Shown: piece after piece, positions 52,264 to 61,036 of the stretch
Position numbering within the stretch: position 1 is the first letter of the stretch
Layout: every line of letters starts with the position of its first letter
Assembly (NCBI RefSeq): GCF_000687455.2
Contig: NZ_JGVW01000076.1
Coordinates: 60,897-124,896, forward strand
Length of the DNA stretch: 64,000 nucleotides
From: Burkholderia sp. lig30
GTDB lineage: Bacteria; Pseudomonadota; Gammaproteobacteria; Burkholderiales; Burkholderiaceae
Reading direction: 5' to 3'
Made by a program: the position numbers and the translations under genes
Notes under the pieces: generated by a model
What the model saw: the letters and a program-made list of their open reading frames with translations, nothing else
The model's database searches: none
What the model was told of the DNA's origin: nothing

Positions 52264-52633
52264 GGCATATCCTCCCGTCATGGAGCGAACGTCGGCGGAT
52301 AATTTCAAAAAAGTAAACTCAGTCTAGGAGTGTTTTTGGTGCAGCGCAATATGTGATTGCTTCGGCGTTGTTTGCGGGTTACATGTCACATTTCTGAAAA
52401 ACTTCCGTGCGTGTATGGGCCGTGCGACCACGACAAGGTCCGGATTTTAATATGAAGATTGGACTTGTTCGGAGAGCTCGGGATCGGAGCGTGCTCGTTC
52501 GGGCTCCGGAGCCACACGGCAGCGATGCTGCTTTGGCTCCAGCTCGCGTCGAATCCGGCTTCGTCAGGCGCTTCGCCGCGAGCGCCACGCGTGGCGCGCG
52601 GGGTGGGGGCGAGTCGACCCGGCACGCACGGTG
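52264..52633. other. Non-coding gap
   Basis: 370 bases without a convincing gene. Nothing recognised apart from the likely promoter of the hypothetical gene at 52263. Confidence 0.35.
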
Positions 52634-52774
52634 CTAATCCTTGTTGAAGCGGTCCATCACGACGTACCACGCCATGATGAGCGCGATGCCGCCGAGAAAG
52701 CTCCCGACCGGCCACCACGAGTGCAGGTAAAACGACAGCCCTACTGAGACCAGGTACAGGGCTACGGTCAGCAT
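52634..52774 (-). CDS. Small membrane protein
   Basis: 46 residues from ATG 52774, which has GGGAGA seven bases upstream. Two hydrophobic helices (L-Y-L-V-S-V-G-L-S-F-Y-L and G-I-A-L-I-M-A-W-Y-V-V) with a short turn; the end is charged (M-D-R-F-N-K-D). Function unknown. Confidence 0.5.
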   Translation of the reverse strand: MLTVALYLVSVGLSFYLHSWWPVGSFLGGIALIMAWYVVMDRFNKD

Positions 52775-53040
52775 CTTCAGTCTCCCGACAGGCTCGCGAT
52801 GCGAGCGGGTTGCAATTGTCACCGCTGAGTGTACTTGCCCGCTTCATTTTTATCTCGGCCGGGAATTCCATAACCTCGGGAAGCGGCGTCTGGCGGGCAC
52901 CGGCGATGGCGAACGTCATCGATGCCGCCGACGCAGCCGATCGGGGCGTTTGCCGGCGTCATGCGACGGGCCGGGCAGTGCGTTCGCGAATAGCCGTTGC
53001 GGCGGCGGACTAAAGCTCTTCGCCGACGCGTCGTAAACAC

Positions 53041-53124
53041 AGGTGGACATTGCCTCCGTAGTGTCCAACTCTCAAGCAGTAATTCGTTGCCCGCTTGCGC
53101 TTTGCGTGAGCGGGCTATTTTTTT
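53041..53124 (+). ncRNA. Candidate small RNA with intrinsic terminator
   Basis: No gene ends here, yet there is a stem TGGACA/TGTCCA (53044-53067) followed by a second, GC-rich stem (GCCCGCT/AGCGGGC, 53089-53115) and TATTTTTTT, a textbook terminator at 53089-53124. The wider gap from 52823 to 53378 holds no other recognised gene. A small RNA is the simplest reading; its 5' end and function are not known. Confidence 0.4.
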
Positions 53125-53378
53125 GTATTCCGGCCGAAGCCGTCGAGCATTTGATCGCGATTGCGCAATTCTCCACCCGGCTTGGCGGCGGGAAAAAGGA
53201 GAAATTGCCTGATCAACGCACGATTATAATCAGCCCGAACGCATATATCGGAAAAACACGCCCATGATTCCGCGTGGCGCCGGCAAAGCGCCGGGCGAGA
53301 CACGGATGCCTGGGCGAAGCTTCGTGCCGCGGCGCTGTTCCGCCGCGCGCAATACCTCAATCAACGGGAATCGGGAAA

Positions 53379-53726
53379 ATGAAGAAAGCGGGAATCGCGG
53401 CTGGCGCGCTTGTCGTGGCAATGAGCGCTGTCGTGCCTGTGCATGCGGAGATGCGTTGCGGATGGATTTCGAACGTCATGCCGTCGAGTCTGTCGATCGA
53501 CGACCGTGACGCGACCTGGAGCATTGCGACCATTGACCGCACGGCAGACGATTTCGAGAAAATGCCCGATACGAATCGCGGAGACACGTGCGGTTGCGTG
53601 ACGGGGACGACCGACAAGCAATCGCATCGCTTCACGAAGATCACCGGCGGGAAAATCCTGCCGGCGGCCACATGCCAGCGAGACAAAAGCCTGGCGCAAG
53701 CGATCGCCAGACGAGACGGCCGCTGA
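53379..53726 (+). CDS. DUF4087-like secreted protein
   Basis: 115 residues from ATG 53379. A clear signal peptide (MKKAGIAAGALVVAMSAVVP then H-A-E) precedes M-R-C-G-W-I-S-N-V and a D-R-D-A-T-W-S-I strand, and the mature part ends with A-T-C-Q-R-D-K-S-L. The paired cysteines (R-C-G-W, C-G-C, T-C-Q) fit DUF4087 proteins, periplasmic and of unknown role. An earlier in-frame start lacks a signal sequence. Confidence 0.6.
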   Translation: MKKAGIAAGALVVAMSAVVPVHAEMRCGWISNVMPSSLSIDDRDATWSIATIDRTADDFEKMPDTNRGDTCGCVTGTTDKQSHRFTKITGGKILPAATCQRDKSLAQAIARRDGR

Positions 53727-53808
53727 GCAGGCGCGGCGGGTTCGCCGATGAACGGGTGAGCGGAACCGAAGCGGCGGAGGCTCGCGTTGTCAGGCGATTC
53801 ATGCGCCG

Positions 53809-53846
53809 CATATGAGAAAGCCGCCATATGGCGGCTTTCTCATATG
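53809..53846. terminator. 38-bp perfect palindrome, bidirectional terminator candidate
   Basis: The arm CATATGAGAAAGCCGCC is mirrored exactly around ATAT. It lies between the convergent DUF4087 and BON genes. The stem is long and its arms hold a run of Ts (TTTCTCATATG) on either strand. It probably ends transcripts from both sides. Confidence 0.65.
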
Positions 53847-53874
53847 AAGCGATCGCGCCGATGCACGTCGCAGC

Positions 53875-53919
53875 CGGCATTGCCGGATCGACGCGTGCTT
53901 GCCCGATCCGGCAATGCCG
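53875..53919. terminator. 16-bp inverted repeat near BON gene 3' end
   Basis: CGGCATTGCCGGATCG and its exact reverse complement, separated by 13 bases, about 40 bases after the BON stop. No U tract. With the palindrome at 53809 it forms a double hairpin between the convergent genes. Confidence 0.5.
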
Positions 53920-53959
53920 ATGCGTGCGCCCCGCTTGAAAGCAGGGCGCGCATGCGGGC

Positions 53960-54355
53960 TCAGTTGCCGACTTCGTGCACGGTGAGCAGGTTGTTGACCG
54001 ATGCCACGCCCGACACGGCCGTCGCGGCATCGCCTGCGATCTTGATCTGATCCTGGGTGGGAACCGTTCCTTCCAGCGTGATCTTGCCGCCCTTTGCCAG
54101 GACGACCGTGTGCGACGAATCGAGGCCCTTCGCATGCGTCAGTGCCGCGCGCACGGCCTTCTCGAGCTTCCAGTTCGCGGCATGCTGCGCCTTCGATTGC
54201 TGACGGTGCTCGGCGCGCTTCGCCTTGGCGGACGGTGCGGACGCGGCTTGCGCGGCCTGAGCGTCCGGCGCGCTGGCTGCTTGCGCGAAGACGTTCGTCG
54301 AGAGCGTTGCCAAAACGATTGCGCCCAATCCCAGCAGTGAATTCGTCGATTTCAT
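53960..54355 (-). CDS. BON-domain periplasmic protein
   Basis: 131 residues from ATG 54355. A signal peptide (M-K-S-T-N-S-L-L-G-L-G ... N-V-F-A) is followed by an Ala-rich linker and one BON domain at about 60-125: V-R-A-A-L-T-H-A-K-G-L, then V-V-L-A-K-G-G-K-I-T-L-E-G-T-V and A-V-S-G-V-A-S-V-N-N-L. BON domains bind phospholipid or proteins and stabilise the envelope under stress. An earlier in-frame start is longer but lacks signal features. Confidence 0.8.
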   Translation of the reverse strand: MKSTNSLLGLGAIVLATLSTNVFAQAASAPDAQAAQAASAPSAKAKRAEHRQQSKAQHAANWKLEKAVRAALTHAKGLDSSHTVVLAKGGKITLEGTVPTQDQIKIAGDAATAVSGVASVNNLLTVHEVGN

Positions 54356-54990
54356 GTCGGTCCTTTCCTGGTTGTTGTGGTTGCTAAAGCAATAATTTTC
54401 CAGCACCTGCATGGCAAAGCCCGATTGCCGAGTTTCGCTCGTGTCGCATTGTCACCCACTTCAATCGGGAGCGCCAGCGACAAGCGGACACATCGAGCAG
54501 CGCGAACGCGTCAATCGCCAGCATGTGATCGCTATTGGTGCATGCTTCACGCGCGACGGCCCGGGGCGATCCGGGCCGCGAGCAGATAGTACGATATGCG
54601 ATTCTTTTGTCCGGCGCTAGCCGGCACGTCAACGTCTGCCGCTGCGTCGTGCCGGGATGGTCCGCCCTCGTGCGGCGCGAATGGACGCCCGGTCAGCGTC
54701 GTCTCATCCTTCCATTCCAGCCGCGAAAGCCGCCGGCGCAGTCAAATCGCGTCCGTGCCGTCGCTTTCGATCAATTCTTATAAGCAATCGACATTCCGCT
54801 TCATTAGGTTGGCGGGATTTATTGGTGGTGACATCGTTCGCGATTCCGTAAATTCAGGCGAGCCACATGTGCGCCTGCCCGGCATGTCTGATGCAACCGA
54901 CATGGTCATGCGGAAAACGATCGCGATCTTTCCGCTCCGGCTTGCGCGTCGACACAACGCGATTTTTCGCCGAAAGCTGACACCTGAACC
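54356..54990. other. Non-coding gap before the LLM monooxygenase gene
   Basis: 635 bases. No gene, RNA or repeat recognised. It presumably holds the promoters of the divergent BON and LLM genes. Confidence 0.35.
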
Positions 54991-56394
54991 ATGAGCAAGA
55001 AGATCCATTTCAACGCCTTCGAAATGAACTGCGTCGGCCATCAGTCGCCGGGCCTGTGGGCGCATCCGCGTGACCGCTCGTGGCAGTACAAGGACCTCGA
55101 GTACTGGACGGATCTCGCGAAACTGCTGGAAAAAGGGATCTTCGACGGCATTTTCATTGCCGATGTGATCGGCTACTACGACGTCTACCGGGGCGGCAAC
55201 TACCATGCGCTTCATCAGGGCGTGCAGATTCCCGTCAACGATCCGCTGCAGCTTGCCGCGCCGATCGCGCTGGCAACCGAACACCTCGGCATCGGCATCA
55301 CCGCGTCGACGTCGTTCGAGCATCCGTACACCTTCGCACGCCGGCTGTCGACGGCCGACCATCACACGAAGGGGCGGGTCGGATGGAACATCGTGACGTC
55401 CTATCTGGAGAGCGGCGCGAAGAACATCGGCCAGAGCGGGCTCGCGATCCACAACGATCGCTACGACGTGGCTGGCGAGTACGTCGAGGTGCTCTACAAG
55501 CTGTTCGAGGGCAGCTGGGAGGCGGACGCGGTGGTGCGCGACCGCGAAAACCGCGTGTTCGCCCATCCGGAAAAAATCCATCAGATCGCGCACAAGGGCA
55601 AGTATTTCGACGTGCCGGGCTACCACCTGTGCGAGCCGTCGCCGCAACGCACGCCGGTGCTGTATCAGGCCGGCGCGTCCGGAGCCGGCAAGGCCTTCGC
55701 GGCAAGGCATGCGGAGTGCGTGTTCGCCTCCACGCCGAGCCAGGCGCTGCTGCGCGCCTATGTCGCGGACATCCGCCGTCAGGCCGCCGAGGCCGGGCGC
55801 GACCCGCGCAAGATCCGCGTGTATGCGATGGTGACGCTCATCGTCGACGAGACCGATGCGAAGGCGCAGGCCAAGTTCGAAGAGTACAAGCGCTACGTGT
55901 CGTATGACGGCGCGCTGGTGCTGATGTCGGGCTGGACCGGGATCGACTTCGGGCAGTACGCGCCGACCGATCTGGTCAAGCGCGTCGAAACGAACGCGAT
56001 CGTCTCGGCCGTCGACCATCTCGCGAATGGCGACAAATCCTGGACGATCGATGAGCTCGCCCGCTGGGGCGGTGTCGGCGGCCTGGGGCCGGTGTTCGTC
56101 GGTTCGACGTCGACCGTCGCCGATCTGCTCGAGGCGTGGGTCGAGGCGACCGATGTGGACGGCTTCAACCTCGCCTATGCGGTGGCGCACGAAACGTTCG
56201 AAGACGTCGTGCATTACCTCGTGCCCGAACTGCAGCGGCGTGGCGTGTACCCCACTGCGTACAAGCCGGGCACGCTGCGCGAAAAGCTCTTCGGCGAAGG
56301 GCCGCTGCTCGGCGCCGATCATCCGGCCTCGGGCTACCGCGATCTCGGCCGCGTCCAGCAGCTGCAGGCGCAGCCCGAGCAGGAACCGGCCTGA
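54991..56394 (+). CDS. LLM-class flavin-dependent monooxygenase (NtaA/DszA-like)
   Basis: 467 residues, TIM-barrel luciferase-like. Marks are G-I-F-D-G-I-F-I-A-D near 50, the central T-F-A-R-R-L-S-T-A-D and G-R-V-G-W-N-I-V-T-S near 130, A-G-A-S-G-A-G-K-A-F-A near 230. Members (nitrilotriacetate, dibenzothiophene sulfone, dimethyl sulfide monooxygenases) use reduced FMN from a separate reductase. It is followed by a DszC-like gene and an AraC regulator; the set suggests organosulfur or related compound use. Confidence 0.85.
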   Translation: MSKKIHFNAFEMNCVGHQSPGLWAHPRDRSWQYKDLEYWTDLAKLLEKGIFDGIFIADVIGYYDVYRGGNYHALHQGVQIPVNDPLQLAAPIALATEHLGIGITASTSFEHPYTFARRLSTADHHTKGRVGWNIVTSYLESGAKNIGQSGLAIHNDRYDVAGEYVEVLYKLFEGSWEADAVVRDRENRVFAHPEKIHQIAHKGKYFDVPGYHLCEPSPQRTPVLYQAGASGAGKAFAARHAECVFASTPSQALLRAYVADIRRQAAEAGRDPRKIRVYAMVTLIVDETDAKAQAKFEEYKRYVSYDGALVLMSGWTGIDFGQYAPTDLVKRVETNAIVSAVDHLANGDKSWTIDELARWGGVGGLGPVFVGSTSTVADLLEAWVEATDVDGFNLAYAVAHETFEDVVHYLVPELQRRGVYPTAYKPGTLREKLFGEGPLLGADHPASGYRDLGRVQQLQAQPEQEPA

Positions 56395-56539
56395 CCACGA
56401 TCGGCGCGCGGGCGGCAGCATTCCCGCATGCGGCGCAACCTGCCCGGGCAGGGCGGCATAGCATCCGTTCCGCCCAGGACGACCCGGGCGTCACCGGAAT
56501 GTCGAAACTCGCTTCAACCATCAATCAAAAGGCAACTGA

Positions 56540-57784
56540 ATGACTTCACAGACCTTGCGCGAACCTGTGCCACTTTCCACCGGCGCCGACTATGAACAGC
56601 TTGCCGCGCGCTTCAGGCCGATCTTCGCGCGCATCGCCGCCGGCGCGCTCGAGCGCGAGCGCACGCGCGCGCTGCCCTACGAGCCGATCCAGTGGCTGAA
56701 GGAGGCCGGCTTTGGCGCGGTGCGCGTGCCGACGGCGTTCGGCGGCGCAGGCGCGTCGCTGCCGCAGCTCGTCCAGTTGCTGATCGAGCTGGCGCAGGCG
56801 GACTCCAGCCTGCCGCAGGCCTTGCGCGGGCACTTCGCGTTTGTCGAGGACCGCCTCAACGCGGCGCCGTGGCCGGCTCAGGAGAAGTGGTTCCGTCGCT
56901 TCGTCGCGGGGGAGATCGCCGGCAACGCATGGACCGAGGTCGGCGACGTCAAGATCGGCGACGTGACGACGCGGGTGTCGCGCCAGGGCGGGCAGTGGGT
57001 CGTCAACGGCACGAAGTACTACAGCACCGGCAGCATCTTCGCGGACTGGATCGACGTCTTTGCGCGCCGCGACGACACGGGCGGCGACGTGATCGCCGTC
57101 GTCAGCACGCGTCAGCCGGGCGTCACGCAGCATGACGACTGGGAGGGCTTCGGCCAGCGCACGACGGGCAGCGGCACGTCGGTGTTCGACAACGCGCGAG
57201 TCGACGAAGACGATGTGATCGATTTCTCGACGCGCTTCAAGTATCAGACCGCCTTTTATCAGCTCGTGCTGATCGCGGTCATCGCGGGAACGGGCGGGGC
57301 GCTGCTGCGCGACATCTCGGATGAGGTGCGCAAGCGCACCCGCGTCTACAGCCACGGCAATGCGCCGCGCGTCAGCGACGACGCGCAGGTGCAGCAGGTG
57401 GTCGGCCAGATCGCGGCGCGCGCGTATGCGGCCGAAGCCGCGGCGGTGCGGGCCGCGCAGCCGGCGCAGCGGGCGTATGAAGCGCGCTTCGGGAACGACA
57501 GCGCGGAGGAGCATGCGGCCAACGTCGCCGCCGAGCTGGAATCGGCGAAGGCGCAGATCGCCGTCGCCGAACTGATCCTGCCGGCGACGACGAACCTGTT
57601 CAACGCGCTGGGCGCATCCGGCGTCAGCGAGCGCAAGCTGCTCGACCGGCACTGGCGCAACGCACGCACGGCTGCGTCGCACAACCCGCTGATCTACAAG
57701 GAGCGCATCGTCGGCGACTGGGAGATCAACGGCACCGAGCCGCCTTACGTCTGGCAGATCGGTAACGGCGCGGCTGCCGGGTAA
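56540..57784 (+). CDS. Acyl-CoA dehydrogenase-fold monooxygenase (DszC/SfnB-like)
   Basis: 414 residues. The fold is that of acyl-CoA dehydrogenase, but it lacks the usual T-E-P-x-x-G-S active-site region and instead has G-N-A-W-T-E-V-G and W-V-V-N-G-T-K-Y-Y-S-T-G, as in DszC and SfnB flavin monooxygenases. Such enzymes use reduced FMN and O2. It begins 145 bases after the LLM gene, with which it could form a two-component system like DszA/DszC. Confidence 0.82.
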   Translation: MTSQTLREPVPLSTGADYEQLAARFRPIFARIAAGALERERTRALPYEPIQWLKEAGFGAVRVPTAFGGAGASLPQLVQLLIELAQADSSLPQALRGHFAFVEDRLNAAPWPAQEKWFRRFVAGEIAGNAWTEVGDVKIGDVTTRVSRQGGQWVVNGTKYYSTGSIFADWIDVFARRDDTGGDVIAVVSTRQPGVTQHDDWEGFGQRTTGSGTSVFDNARVDEDDVIDFSTRFKYQTAFYQLVLIAVIAGTGGALLRDISDEVRKRTRVYSHGNAPRVSDDAQVQQVVGQIAARAYAAEAAAVRAAQPAQRAYEARFGNDSAEEHAANVAAELESAKAQIAVAELILPATTNLFNALGASGVSERKLLDRHWRNARTAASHNPLIYKERIVGDWEINGTEPPYVWQIGNGAAAG

Positions 57785-57979
57785 GCCAGCGTGCTGCCGT
57801 AAGAAGGCCGCCTGACGGTGATTGGCGAGTGGGTGCGTTCGGCGGGCCGCGATGCGCGCCGGCGCAGGACAGGCCGCGACTCGCCGGTTCGCCGGCCGGC
57901 AGCCAGCCCCTTGCGGTACCGGTTTCACTGCGGACTCGATGGTGATGTGACAAAATATGCCACGCATTCACCGTGTTCG

Positions 57980-58987
57980 ATGTCCGCCTTGAATTCCATC
58001 TCCGCCACCGTTCCCATCTCGGTCGTCAACGGCTTCCTGTCCGGCGCCGACCGGGCCGCCGTCGTGCGTCTCGCCGGGCGCTCGGGCATCCCGCACGAGC
58101 TGCTGAAGAAACCGGCGGCGCGCGTCACGCAGGAGCAGTTCTCGACGCTGTACCGCCTGCTGGCGATGGAGCTGGACGATGAAATGCCGGGCATCTTCAG
58201 CCGGCCGCTGCGCAACGGTCTGTTGAAGTTCCTGTGCCTGAGCCTGCTGGATGCGCCCCGGCTGGAGGTCGCGCTGCATCGTTTCGGCCAGTTCTTCCAC
58301 CTGATCCTCGACGATTTCCGGCTCGTTTCATGGCGCGAAGGCGAGCTGGCCTATGTCGAGTTCGTCGCCAATCCGGACGGGCCGCCCGTCAGTGCGCTCG
58401 CGCGCGAACTGGTGCTCAAGCTGGTTCACGGCGTCGGGTCGTGGCTGATCCGGCAGAAGATCCCGCTCGTCGAAGTCACCTTCGAGTTTCTGCGGCCCGC
58501 GCAGTCCGGCGACCTGCTCTACCTGTTCCCCGGCCCGGTCCGCTTTGGCCGGGACAAGTCGTGCCTGGTGTTCGACGCCGCCTACCTCGACCGGCCGATC
58601 CGCCAGCGGAAGTCGGACCTGCAGGACTTCCTGCGCCGTGCGCCGGAGGACTGGATTTTCGTGTCGTTCGCCGAGCAGATGGTGTGTCACCACGTCAGGC
58701 AATGCATCGTGGACAGCCTGCCGAAAACACCGACCGTCGACGTCGTCGCCCAGCAGCTGCATTACTCGGTGCGTACGCTGTGCCGGCGGCTCGAGGCGGA
58801 AGGCACGACCTTCCAGGCGATCAAGGACGAAGTCCGGCGCGACGTGGCGATCCAGCGCCTGACACGTTCGGACGACGCGATCGCGGCGATCGCCTACGAC
58901 GTCGGCTTCGACAATCCGACGGCCTTCCATCGGGCCTTCCGTCACTGGACCGGCAGCACGCCGGCCGCCTATCGCGACACGAAGTAG
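57980..58987 (+). CDS. AraC-family transcriptional regulator
   Basis: 335 residues from ATG 57980; an earlier in-frame start at 57818 lacks family features. An N-terminal Arabinose_bd domain (about 15-190) is followed by two helix-turn-helices: S-V-R-T-L-C-R-R-L-E and A-I-A-Y-D-V-G-F-D-N-P-T-A-F-H-R-A-F, the AraC recognition helix. It lies behind the DszC-like gene on the same strand and probably regulates the two monooxygenase genes or the acyl-CoA dehydrogenase that follows. Confidence 0.88.
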   Translation: MSALNSISATVPISVVNGFLSGADRAAVVRLAGRSGIPHELLKKPAARVTQEQFSTLYRLLAMELDDEMPGIFSRPLRNGLLKFLCLSLLDAPRLEVALHRFGQFFHLILDDFRLVSWREGELAYVEFVANPDGPPVSALARELVLKLVHGVGSWLIRQKIPLVEVTFEFLRPAQSGDLLYLFPGPVRFGRDKSCLVFDAAYLDRPIRQRKSDLQDFLRRAPEDWIFVSFAEQMVCHHVRQCIVDSLPKTPTVDVVAQQLHYSVRTLCRRLEAEGTTFQAIKDEVRRDVAIQRLTRSDDAIAAIAYDVGFDNPTAFHRAFRHWTGSTPAAYRDTK

Positions 58988-59201
58988 CCCCGCAGCGGCG
59001 CGCGTCGCATGCGCGGGCGGTGTGCGACGGGCAGGCGGGCTGGACGGGCGCGACGCTTCGAACGGCAGGTTTTGTCAGTGAAAGGGCAGATTTGGATATC
59101 GGCCCGGAGCGGCTCGGACGATACGATGCGCTATCGCAATCGCGCCGTCCGGCCGCGCGCACCGCGCCGCCACATGCGCATATCCCCGAAGGAGACAGGT
59201 G

Positions 59202-61004
59202 ATGAGCTACGCCCCGCCAATCAAGGAAATGGTATTCGTGCTGGATGAACTGGCGGATATTGCAAGCGTCGCAGCGCTGCCTGGCCTCGAGGATTCCAGC
59301 CTGGAAACCGCGCAAGCCGTGCTCGACGAAGCAGCGAAGCTGAACGCCGAGGTGATCGCCCCGCTGAACGTCGAAGGCGACAAGCATCCGAGCTACTGGC
59401 AGGACGGCGAGGTCGTGACGACCGCGGGCTTCAAGGAAGCGTACCGCCAGTATGGGGAAGGCGGCTGGCAAGGCGTCGTCCACCCGACGGAATTCGACGG
59501 GCAGGGCCTGGCGAAGGTGATCGCGACGCCGTGTATTGAAATGGTGAACGCGGCGAACCTGTCGTTCGCGCTGTGCTCGCTGCTGACCGATGGCGCGATC
59601 GAAGCGCTGTTGACGGCCGGCTCGGACGAACTGAAGCAGCGTTACCTGCCGAAGCTGATCGCCGGCGAGTGGACCGGCACGATGAACCTGACCGAGCCGC
59701 AGGCCGGCTCGGATCTCGCACTGGTTCGTTCGCGTGCGACGCGCGAGGCAGACGGCACCTACCGGGTCTTCGGCACGAAGATCTTCATCACGTATGGCGA
59801 GCACGACATGGTGGAGAACATCGTGCATCTCGTGTTGGCCCGCACGCCGGACGCGCCGGAGGGCGTGAAGGGCATTTCGCTGTTCCTGGTGCCGAAGTTC
59901 CTCGTCAACGAAGACGACTCGCTCGGCGCGCGCAATGACGTCCACTGCGTATCGATCGAACACAAGCTCGGCATCAAGGCGAGCCCCACCGCAGTGCTGC
60001 AGTTCGGCGATCACGGCGGCGCGGTCGGCTATCTGGTCGGCGAGGAGAATCGCGGCCTCGAGTACATGTTCATCATGATGAACGCGGCGCGCTTCGCCGT
60101 CGGCATGCAGGGCATCGCCGTTTCGGACGCGGCTTACCAGAAGGCGGCCGAGTATGCGAAGGAGCGCGTGCAGAGCCGTCCGGTGGACGGTTCCGCCGCG
60201 CAGCCGGTCGCGATCGTCCAGCACCCCGACGTGCGCCGGATGCTGGCGACGATGCGCGGCCTGACCGAGGGCGCACGCGCGCTCGCCTATGTCGCGGCCG
60301 CGCATTCGGACATCGCGCATCACGCGGAAGATGCGGCGGTGCGCGCGGAGCACAAGGCGATCTACGAATACCTGGTGCCGATCGTCAAGGGCTGGAGCAC
60401 CGAGATGTCGGTCGACGTGACGAGCCTCGGCGTGCAGGTGCATGGCGGGATGGGCTTCATCGAGGAAACGGGTGCTGCGCAGTTCTACCGCGACGCGCGC
60501 ATCCTGTCGATCTACGAAGGCACGACCGCGATCCAGGCCAACGACCTCGTCGGCCGCAAGACGCTGCGTGACGGCGGCGCGACGGCCCGCACGATCCTCG
60601 CGGCGATCGACCGCACGCTGGCCGATCTGAAGGCCGCCGACGCGGGCAACGCCGCGCGCGCGTTCGACGCGATGCATCAGCGTCTGAGCGCGGGCCGCGA
60701 CGCGCTGGCGAACGTCGTCCAGCACGTGCTGGACAACGGCAAGCGCGACCCGAACGGCGTGTTCGCCGGCAGCGTGCTGTACCTCAAGCTGGCCGGCATC
60801 GTGCTGTCCGGCTGGCAAATGGCGCGCGCGCTGCTCGCCGCGCAGCGGAAGCACGCCGAGGACCCGTCGTTCTACGGCGCGAAGATCGCGACCGCGCATT
60901 TCTTTGCCGACTACCTTCTGCCGCAGGCGCAGGCGCTCGAGATCTCGATTCTCGCCGCGCGCGGTGACGACGGCCTCTTTGCGCTCACCGAAGATCAGTT
61001 CTGA
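59202..61004 (+). CDS. Acyl-CoA dehydrogenase (600 aa, DmdC-like)
   Basis: 600 residues from ATG 59202 (GGAGACAGG upstream; a GTG one codon earlier is less likely). It is longer than ordinary acyl-CoA dehydrogenases because of an extra C-terminal domain, as in the DmdC (3-methylmercaptopropionyl-CoA dehydrogenase) branch. M-N-L-T-E-P-Q-A-G-S-D-L is the FAD-binding motif, and H-G-G-M-G-F-I-E-E and Y-E-G-T-T-A-I-Q-A-N-D follow. It transfers electrons to ETF, which is encoded downstream at 63010. Confidence 0.92.
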   Translation: MSYAPPIKEMVFVLDELADIASVAALPGLEDSSLETAQAVLDEAAKLNAEVIAPLNVEGDKHPSYWQDGEVVTTAGFKEAYRQYGEGGWQGVVHPTEFDGQGLAKVIATPCIEMVNAANLSFALCSLLTDGAIEALLTAGSDELKQRYLPKLIAGEWTGTMNLTEPQAGSDLALVRSRATREADGTYRVFGTKIFITYGEHDMVENIVHLVLARTPDAPEGVKGISLFLVPKFLVNEDDSLGARNDVHCVSIEHKLGIKASPTAVLQFGDHGGAVGYLVGEENRGLEYMFIMMNAARFAVGMQGIAVSDAAYQKAAEYAKERVQSRPVDGSAAQPVAIVQHPDVRRMLATMRGLTEGARALAYVAAAHSDIAHHAEDAAVRAEHKAIYEYLVPIVKGWSTEMSVDVTSLGVQVHGGMGFIEETGAAQFYRDARILSIYEGTTAIQANDLVGRKTLRDGGATARTILAAIDRTLADLKAADAGNAARAFDAMHQRLSAGRDALANVVQHVLDNGKRDPNGVFAGSVLYLKLAGIVLSGWQMARALLAAQRKHAEDPSFYGAKIATAHFFADYLLPQAQALEISILAARGDDGLFALTEDQF

Positions 61005-61036
61005 GCGCAGCGTCGTTCCGAAGAAAGGAGACAGAG

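Noticed and set aside
58821..60899. Long minus-strand frame opposite the 600-residue acyl-CoA dehydrogenase
   Set aside because: Antisense frame without motifs; the sense gene is well supported.
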